33,467 bases of DNA from Clostridia bacterium. GTDB taxonomy: Bacteria; Bacillota; Clostridia; Oscillospirales; CAG-272. The DNA lies in assembly GCA_017455905.1 (NCBI GenBank), contig JAFTLQ010000010.1, positions 1-33,467 of the forward strand, read 5' to 3'. Of this stretch, positions 28,170-33,467 are shown piece after piece (the stretch's first letter is position 1; the number at the start of each line of letters is the position of its first letter). Position numbers and translations under genes: made by a program. The notes beneath the pieces are model-generated. The model searched no databases. It was not told where the DNA came from and saw only the letters and a program-made list of their open reading frames with translations.

Positions 28170-30083
28170 ATGCTTGAGAACAGTCAATGGATATGGCCAT
28201 CGGCCACCGCCGCACCCGACAGCTACGCTGATTTTCGGGATACGCTCATCTATCGGGGCGATCCGTCGGTCACCCTCTTCGTCAGTGCCGATTCCGATTA
28301 CGTCTGCTTTGTCAACGGAACACTCGCCGCCTGCGGGCAGTACGGTGATTTTGAGCATTATAAAATATACGATACCGTCGAGATCGCGCATCTGCTGCAC
28401 GACGGAGAGAATGAGATCACCTTCACCGTCCATTACGTCGGCGTCGCCACCTCCCGTTACTACCCCGCGCGGGCCGGGCTTCTCTTCGCCGTATGTGCCG
28501 CCGATACGTCCCTGCTCGTCAGCTCCGAGGCAACGCGCAGCCGTATAAGCCCTACGTATCAGAGCGGACAATGTCGGTTCGTATCCACGCAGTTAGGCTT
28601 CACCTTTACGTACGATGCGACCGGGGCAACCGACGAGGGCTTTGGCCCCTCTGTCTGCGTGGACAAGGCTTGCCGCCTGTATCCACGCCCCATCCCAAGG
28701 CACGACCTTCTGCCCCCCGTCCCGATGGCACGCGTGGAACAAAAAAGCGACACCCATCTGCTCGTCGATCTCGGCGGTGAGGTCGTGGGACTGCCCACGA
28801 TGTCCTTTGACAGTCCGTGCGAGCAGACGGTCACCGTCGCCTGGGGCGAGCATATCCTTGACGGCGGCGTGCGCCGCTGCATCGGCGACCGCCATTTCTA
28901 CTTCACCTATCGCGCACGCCGCGGGACAAACACCTTCACCGAGTATATGCTCCGCCTCGGCTGCCGCTATCTTGAGCTATGGTGCGACGAGCCCATCACG
29001 CTGTCGTACCTTGGCATCCGCCCGCAGGTCTATGCCGTCAAGGAGGTCTCTGCACGACCGAGCGACCCGCTTGACCGCCAGATCTACGACGTGTGCTTGC
29101 ACACCCTGCGCCTTTGCATGATGGAGCATTACGTCGATTGTCCGTGGCGCGAGCAGGCGCTCTACACCTTCGATTCACGTAATCAGATGCTGTGCGGCTA
29201 TTACGCCTTTACCGATAAAAACGCCGCCTACGCCCGTGCCAACCTGCGCCTTATCGGCATGGATCGCCGCGACGACGGCCTGCTCTCCATCTGTTATCCC
29301 TGCGGCAGGGATCTGGCTATTCCCTCCTTCTCTCTGTATTATTTTCTCAGCCTGCGCGAATACGTCGAGCACACCCGCGACGTCCGCCTTGCGCGCGAGC
29401 TTCTTCCCAAGCTCGCCTCCATCCTCGACGCCTTTCTCGCGCGACGCGACGAGCGCGGTCTTGTACCGACCTTCCCGGGCGTCAACATGTGGAATTTCTA
29501 CGATTGGTCTCCCTATGCCGAGGGAACGCTGTACGAGGAGCAGTCCGTCACCTTGGATGCCGTGCTGAACATACTGCTTTGTATGGCGCTCGATGCCTTT
29601 GAATACCTTTGTGCATCCGTTCGCGAGCCCTTTCCCTACATCGGTCGGTCAAACGACATAAAATCCTCAATTAAGCAAACATTTCTTTGCAAAAACGGAT
29701 ATTTTACCATGCACGAGGGCAAAGAGGAACACACCGCTCTCGCCAATGCGCTGGCCGTCGTCGGCGGCATCGTGCAAGGGAACGAGGCGCGACACATCTG
29801 CGACGCGCTGGCGCGCGGTGTGCTTATCGATTGCTCCCTCAGCATGCGCATCTTTGTCTATCAGGCACTTCTCATGACGGATAAGACGGGCTATGCCGAC
29901 GCCATGCTGTCCTCGATACGCACGACCTACCGCCCCATGTCGGAGGCAAGCTCCGACACTGTGTGGGAAACCGCCGCAGGAGCGGACGACTTTGACGGGG
30001 CGGGAAGCCTTTGCCACGGCTGGAGTGCCGTACCGATCTACGTATATCACGCCTTAGGGCTTGTAACCGATCCCAACGAATAA
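28170..30083 (+). CDS. alpha-L-rhamnosidase-like glycoside hydrolase (GH78-type)
   Basis: A 637-residue protein. The first ~150 residues (WIWPSATAAPDSYADFRDT, then SADSDYVCFVNG) are the beta-sandwich typical of the N-terminus of GH78 enzymes. The catalytic six-hairpin barrel begins near 300, with CPWREQALY (324-332) carrying the conserved acid, and WNFYDW further on. No signal peptide is seen. AAAAAGGA precedes the ATG. The next gene, a deacetylase, starts 11 bases after the stop, so the two are co-transcribed. It is only distantly similar to the cassette-borne relative at 23739. The likely reaction is release of terminal rhamnose from oligosaccharides or glycosides. Confidence 0.85.
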   Translation: MLENSQWIWPSATAAPDSYADFRDTLIYRGDPSVTLFVSADSDYVCFVNGTLAACGQYGDFEHYKIYDTVEIAHLLHDGENEITFTVHYVGVATSRYYPARAGLLFAVCAADTSLLVSSEATRSRISPTYQSGQCRFVSTQLGFTFTYDATGATDEGFGPSVCVDKACRLYPRPIPRHDLLPPVPMARVEQKSDTHLLVDLGGEVVGLPTMSFDSPCEQTVTVAWGEHILDGGVRRCIGDRHFYFTYRARRGTNTFTEYMLRLGCRYLELWCDEPITLSYLGIRPQVYAVKEVSARPSDPLDRQIYDVCLHTLRLCMMEHYVDCPWREQALYTFDSRNQMLCGYYAFTDKNAAYARANLRLIGMDRRDDGLLSICYPCGRDLAIPSFSLYYFLSLREYVEHTRDVRLARELLPKLASILDAFLARRDERGLVPTFPGVNMWNFYDWSPYAEGTLYEEQSVTLDAVLNILLCMALDAFEYLCASVREPFPYIGRSNDIKSSIKQTFLCKNGYFTMHEGKEEHTALANALAVVGGIVQGNEARHICDALARGVLIDCSLSMRIFVYQALLMTDKTGYADAMLSSIRTTYRPMSEASSDTVWETAAGADDFDGAGSLCHGWSAVPIYVYHALGLVTDPNE

Positions 30084-30094
30084 AGGAGAACTGT

Positions 30095-30784
30095 ATGCTT
30101 CAACAAAAATCTCTCACCTTCAGCTACGACGACGGCGTCACGCAGGATATCCGTCTGATCGAGCTCTTCAATCGCTACGGCATGAAGGCCACCTTCAACC
30201 TCAACTCCGACCTGCTCGGCCAACCGGGTGAGCTCATCCGCGAGGGCAAGCACGTCTGGCACAACAAGATCGCCCCCTCCGACATCCGTCACGTGTATGA
30301 AGGCCACGAGATCGCCTCCCATACGAGGACGCATCCCTTCCTGCCCGACATGGACGAGGAAGCAATCGTGCGGGAGGTCGAGGAGGATCGCCTGCGCCTG
30401 TCGGAGCTGTGCGGCTACGAGGTGGTGGGCTTCGCCTACCCGGGCGGCGGCATTAATTATTCCTCGCGCGTGGCCGACATCATCCGTCGCCGCACGGGGG
30501 TGCGCTATGCGCGCACGACGGTGTCCTCGCACGCCTTCGTTGAGCAGGACGACCTCTTTGAATTCCATCCGACGGTCTACCATCACGCCGAATGGGACAA
30601 GCTGTTCGCCCTCGGCGAGCAATTCCTTGCCCTTCCCTCCGGCACGCCTGCCTGCATGTACGTTTGGGGACACGCCTACGAGCTTGATATCCAAGGCACG
30701 TGGGATCGCTTTGAGGACTTTCTTCGCATGATGGCAGGACACAAGGACATCGTCTACGGCACCAACCGCGAGGTCCTTCTTTAA
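30095..30784 (+). CDS. polysaccharide deacetylase family protein (NodB-like)
   Basis: A 229-residue protein with the NodB fold motifs: FSYDDGVTQD (Asp pair), HEIASHTRTHPF (His-x3-His metal ligands), FAYPGG and a late CMYVWGHAYEL. Without a signal peptide or membrane anchor it is probably cytoplasmic, acting on N- or O-acetylated oligosaccharides. AAAGGAG lies 7 bases before the ATG at 30095. It directly follows the rhamnosidase-like gene, supporting a joint role in degrading a substituted glycan. Confidence 0.9.
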   Translation: MLQQKSLTFSYDDGVTQDIRLIELFNRYGMKATFNLNSDLLGQPGELIREGKHVWHNKIAPSDIRHVYEGHEIASHTRTHPFLPDMDEEAIVREVEEDRLRLSELCGYEVVGFAYPGGGINYSSRVADIIRRRTGVRYARTTVSSHAFVEQDDLFEFHPTVYHHAEWDKLFALGEQFLALPSGTPACMYVWGHAYELDIQGTWDRFEDFLRMMAGHKDIVYGTNREVLL

Positions 30785-30799
30785 AATTTTAAAAAACGG

Positions 30800-30828
30800 T
30801 TGCATTACATAGCATTTCTTGTTATAAT
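30800..30828 (+). promoter_or_regulatory. promoter of the RNase III-like gene and downstream genes
   Basis: -35 TTGCAT (30800-30805), 17-base spacer, perfect -10 TATAAT (30823-30828). The leader to the ATG at 30948 is about 112 bases long and begins GCGATGACAAGTAGGAT, which resembles the opening of T-box leaders; the leader is too short to hold a complete T-box. Confidence 0.8.
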
Positions 30829-30889
30829 AAGAACAACAAGCGATGACAAGTAGGATATCCCCGTGAAGGATGTACCTTAAAAAACGGAT

Positions 30890-30937
30890 GCCTGCACGCC
30901 GACCTATTTGATCCGCAAGCACGGCTTTGGCTGTCTA
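30890..30937 (+). pseudogene. relic of the C-terminus of a GH78-like gene inside a 5' leader
   Basis: One frame reads CTPTYLIRKHGFGCL, clearly related to SCTATYFIRKYGFGKPL at the end of the protein encoded at 23739. It has no start and no upstream gene body; it ends where the ribosome binding site of the RNase III-like gene begins. A third GH78-like gene was therefore probably deleted here, bringing a distant promoter next to the remaining genes. Confidence 0.55.
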
Positions 30938-30947
30938 AGGAGATACT

Positions 30948-31406
30948 ATGCACGATATTTTCAAGGACTATATAGAACGCCATCGCGGCGACGAGCAATG
31001 CGTGGCGCTGGTAGCCGCCTCCTATAAGCAGGTCTATCAGAAACAGCACCACCGCCAGCTGCCCGACGCACGCACGAATACCGATCTCGCCACCTACGGC
31101 GACGCGCTGCTGCGCTTTTCCCTGATGGGGCTGTTCTTAAACAAGGAGGACGATCTGTCCGAGCACGTCAAGCCGTACCTGACCGACGAATTTCTCATTG
31201 AGCACGTCGCGCGGCACTATCACCTCTTAGACTACATTCTCTTTGACCGCGACAACCCTCGCATCCCCAAGGAATACACCTTCTACGAAAGCGACAGGAC
31301 CAAATACATCGCCACGACGGTGGAGGCCATCCTCGGTGCGATCTTCCTGGAGCAGGGCGACCTCAAGGCCATCTTCGCGCTTGTGGAATCCTTCACGCAT
31401 CTTTGA
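30948..31406 (+). CDS. small RNase III-fold protein, Mini-III-like
   Basis: A 152-residue protein made of an RNase III domain only. TDLATYGDALLRFSL (from residue ~45) corresponds to the LEFLGDAVL signature, and KYIATTVEAILGAIFLEQGD to the ADTFEALIGAIYLD block, so acidic metal ligands (Asp and Glu) are kept, although the first signature Glu appears replaced by Ala-Thr. No double-stranded RNA-binding domain follows. RNA processing in the cytoplasm is the expected role. A regulator or inactive role cannot be excluded. AAGGAG precedes the ATG. Neighbouring genes are carbohydrate enzymes, so context does not help. Confidence 0.75.
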   Translation: MHDIFKDYIERHRGDEQCVALVAASYKQVYQKQHHRQLPDARTNTDLATYGDALLRFSLMGLFLNKEDDLSEHVKPYLTDEFLIEHVARHYHLLDYILFDRDNPRIPKEYTFYESDRTKYIATTVEAILGAIFLEQGDLKAIFALVESFTHL

Positions 31407-31468
31407 TGCACCTATCCCAAACAAAAAACAAAAAAATAAAAATACATGAACCGAAAGAGGAACTGATC

Positions 31469-32707
31469 ATGACCGAACAGAGAAAGGCTTATATCCAAGC
31501 CATTAAGGACTACTGCGAAAACAACTACCGCGCCTGCTTCCGTGAGCCGAACGACATTCTGAAGCACCCCTTCATCGTTCCCGGCTCTGCCTATGCCTAC
31601 GAGCTGTGGGACTGGGACAGCTGGCTGACCGACCTGGCCCTCGGCGCCATCGCCAAGGAGGACATCTCCGCGTACGAAAAGGGCTGTATCCTCAACTTCC
31701 TTGAGCACATGGATAAGGATGGCCGTATGCCCATCAACATCGTGGCGGGCACACCCGGCTATAACGGCATTTTCCTTCTCAAGGAGGGCGTGGAAAACAA
31801 CATTCACAAGCCCTGCCTTGCCCAGCACGCCCTCTTCGTGTGCGAAAAGCTCGGCGACGCCTCCTGGCTTGCCGATCACTTTGACGGCATCGTCAAATTT
31901 CTCACGTGGTATGAAAATAACCAGAAGCACGCCGAAACGGGGCTGTTCTTCTGGATCAACGACTTTGCCATCGGCGTTGACAACGATCCCTGCACCTTCT
32001 ACCGTCCCGACAAGAGCACCGCATCCATCTACCTCAACTGCCTGATGTATAAGGAATACGAGGCAGCAGCCGCCCTTGCCCGTATGCTGGGCCGCGAGGC
32101 AGACGGCGTGCGCTTTGAGACGGCCGCCGCGGAGCTTGCCGCCGCGATTCGCCGTGAGTGCTGGGACGAGCGCAACGGCTTCTATTACTCCGCCGATATC
32201 AATCTCAAGCCCGTCGACCCGAACGAATGGCTACATAGCGGCTCGCCCCGTCATTGGCGCTCCCTTCCGATGCGCATCGACGTTTGGACGGGCTTCCTTC
32301 CGATGTGGTGCGGCTTCGCTACCGCCGAGGAGGTTCACCGTATGGTCGAGGAAAATCTCAAAAATGAGCGCACCTTTGCCGCCCCGTACGGCGTACGCTC
32401 GGTATCGCGCCTGGAGCGCATGTACACCGTCAAGGTGTCGGGCAACCCCTCCTGCTGGCTCGGTCCGATCTGGGGCAACGCCAACTACATGGTCTTTGAG
32501 GGCCTTCTTCGCTACGGCTACGAGACCGAGGCACGCGAAATGGCGGAAAAGACCGTCGATATGTTTGGCCGCGATATCCTCGCCTGCGGCGAAATGCACG
32601 AGTATTACGATCCCGACACGGGCCTTGGCGTACACAATCAGGGCTTCCAGAGCTGGAACCTGCTTTGCTACCGCATGGCACAGTGGCTGGAAGAGCACGA
32701 CGCATAA
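31469..32707 (+). CDS. MGH1/GH63-like glycoside hydrolase ((alpha/alpha)6 barrel)
   Basis: A 412-residue protein with features of the mannosylglycerate-hydrolase/GH63 group: YELWDWDSWLTDLALG near residue 44 (catalytic acid Asp), GRMPINIV, RPDKSTASIYLN, a substrate-contacting WRSLPMRIDVWTGF, WLGPIWGNANYMVFEGL and GEMHEYYDPDTG close to the C-terminus (second catalytic acid). It has no signal peptide and likely cleaves alpha-linked gluco- or mannosides in the cytoplasm. GAGGAACTGATC before ATG 31469 supplies the ribosome binding site; the longer open frame starts in the AT-rich spacer and is rejected. A short gap to the next gene suggests co-transcription. Confidence 0.87.
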   Translation: MTEQRKAYIQAIKDYCENNYRACFREPNDILKHPFIVPGSAYAYELWDWDSWLTDLALGAIAKEDISAYEKGCILNFLEHMDKDGRMPINIVAGTPGYNGIFLLKEGVENNIHKPCLAQHALFVCEKLGDASWLADHFDGIVKFLTWYENNQKHAETGLFFWINDFAIGVDNDPCTFYRPDKSTASIYLNCLMYKEYEAAAALARMLGREADGVRFETAAAELAAAIRRECWDERNGFYYSADINLKPVDPNEWLHSGSPRHWRSLPMRIDVWTGFLPMWCGFATAEEVHRMVEENLKNERTFAAPYGVRSVSRLERMYTVKVSGNPSCWLGPIWGNANYMVFEGLLRYGYETEAREMAEKTVDMFGRDILACGEMHEYYDPDTGLGVHNQGFQSWNLLCYRMAQWLEEHDA

Positions 32708-32713
32708 ACGGCC

Positions 32714-33286
32714 ATGAAGGAAATTTTATACGTTTTTCTCATCTCCATCCTCCCCATCGTTGAGTTACGTGGGGCCATCCCTGTCGGCGCCGCCCTCGGT
32801 CTTCCCCCACTCGCCAATGCGGCGGCCGCCATCCTCGGCAACCTGTTGCCCGTGCCGTTCATTCTGTTCTTTATCCCCAAGATCCTGGATCTTCTGGAAC
32901 GCATCCGTTGGTTCGCACCCGTCGTGCGCTGGGTGCGCTGCAAGGCCGATAAGCACAGCACCAAGATCTTAGGCAGCGACGCACCGACCGACGCCCCGTC
33001 AGAGCCGACGGAGTCCGCGGATACAGCCGTCCTCGCCGATACGCAGAACGTGCCCGACAAGCACACCGCACGCCGCCGTCACGCCGCCTTTTTTGGCCTT
33101 TTGCTGTTCGTTCTCCTTCCCTTCCCCGGTACGGGTGCATGGACAGGATCTCTCGTCGCCTCGCTGTTCAATATGCCGAAGCGCCGCTCCTTCCCCGCCA
33201 TCATTCTCGGCGTTCTCGGCTGTGCCATCATCATGTCTCTCGCCTCGTACGGCGTCGTAAGCTTTCTGTCATTTTTGGCAGAATGA
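32714..33286 (+). CDS. small multidrug export family protein (COG2426)
   Basis: A 190-residue membrane protein. ISILPIVELRGAIPVG at the N-terminus and LLPFPGTGAWTGSLVASL in the second half are the repeat-like re-entrant motifs of this family (PF06695). Between them lies an unusually long hydrophilic insert (about residues 75-120, Thr/Pro/Asp-rich). The family name comes from a weak drug-resistance phenotype and real transport substrates are unproven. It begins 6 bases after the glycosidase stop, without a strong ribosome binding site, which suggests translational coupling. Confidence 0.88.
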   Translation: MKEILYVFLISILPIVELRGAIPVGAALGLPPLANAAAAILGNLLPVPFILFFIPKILDLLERIRWFAPVVRWVRCKADKHSTKILGSDAPTDAPSEPTESADTAVLADTQNVPDKHTARRRHAAFFGLLLFVLLPFPGTGAWTGSLVASLFNMPKRRSFPAIILGVLGCAIIMSLASYGVVSFLSFLAE

Positions 33287-33304
33287 CAACTTTTATTATC
33301 ATTT

Positions 33305-33467
33305 ATGGTCTTTCGTACCTTTAATTCGTATCTGAAAGCGGCCTATCACACCGAGGTCGGCAAGATCTGCATTGACGGCGGATTTACCTGTCCGAACCGC
33401 GATGGGACCAAGGGTGTCGGCGGCTGTATCTTCTGCGGCGAGCGCGGCGCAGGCGAGCATCTGTGTG
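33305..33467 (+). CDS. TIGR01212 family radical SAM protein (YhcC-like), N-terminal part
   Basis: 54 codons before the window ends. The sequence FNSYLKAAYHTEVGKICIDG followed by GFTCPNRDGTKGVGGCIFC matches the start of the TIGR01212 family, including its spaced cysteines, in which C-x(12)-C-x2-C binds the SAM cluster. Family members are elongator-like radical SAM proteins of unsettled function. The ATG at 33305 has no clear ribosome binding site and lies 18 bases after the previous stop. Confidence 0.85.
   Translation, partial: MVFRTFNSYLKAAYHTEVGKICIDGGFTCPNRDGTKGVGGCIFCGERGAGEHLC

Overview
The window looks like chromosome from an uncultured, gut- or rumen-type member of the Clostridia (Firmicutes). 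Supporting signs are strong AGGAGG-type ribosome binding sites, family members typical of Firmicutes (a YwlG/UPF0340 protein, YitT, an ECF S component, a one-chain Fe-S serine dehydratase) and a carbohydrate-centred gene content. Most of it is GC-rich. The stretch from about 13.8 to 15.2 kb and especially 17.9-25.3 kb is visibly AT-richer, dense in repeats and reads as acquired DNA. The assignment below class level is a guess.

Layout. 1-4.5 kb: start of a minus-strand gene, then a heterodimeric ABC exporter pair and a DUF2752 membrane protein. 4.5-5.2 kb: no protein gene, but a minus-strand promoter and two minus-strand terminators that frame a candidate ~425-nt RNA. 5.2-9.3 kb: a TIM-barrel sugar isomerase, then a divergent pair made of an AraC regulator and an isomerase/Gfo-Idh-MocA operon. 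9.4-10.6 kb: YwlG-like protein and an ECF S component. 10.7-13.2 kb (minus): a radical SAM enzyme translationally coupled to a two-pass membrane protein whose tail is six consecutive Cys-Ala pairs. 13.3-15.3 kb: 210-bp tandem repeats ending in a tRNA-Glu-like 3' end, a possible recombinase relic, a large inverted repeat, a four-helix-bundle gene with a mirrored hairpin array, and tRNA-Glu(CTC). 15.4-17.7 kb: a second AraC regulator and rlmD.

17.6-25.3 kb is the most unusual part. The last codons of rlmD (HVESVV.L..) recur at least four more times, each at the end of an unrelated accessory gene, all on the plus strand (small membrane protein, SGNH hydrolase, GH43-like enzyme, peptidase E-like protein, small membrane protein). 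A second conserved element (starting GGACAAAT) precedes four of the genes. Between the rlmD-end copy and this element sit one of two kinds of module: a mirrored array of short hairpins separated by AGTGAAGTT on the left and AACTTCACT on the right, twice followed by a four-helix-bundle (S23/Avd-type) gene, or a truncated GIY-YIG gene between near-perfect 34-bp inverted repeats. The tRNA-Glu locus carries the same array-plus-four-helix-bundle plan with a different spacer word. I infer a cassette array anchored on the rlmD 3' end, plus a mobile hairpin-array element that uses gene 3' ends.

25.3-33.5 kb returns to ordinary GC-rich operons: YitT, an unknown protein, L-serine dehydratase, a GH78-like rhamnosidase, a polysaccharide deacetylase, a small RNase III-fold protein, an MGH1/GH63-like glycosidase, a small-multidrug-export-family protein and the start of a TIGR01212 radical SAM gene. 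Together with the GH78- and GH43-like cassette genes, the isomerases and the AraC regulators, the window suggests a life of degrading plant or host glycans, including rhamnose-containing ones.
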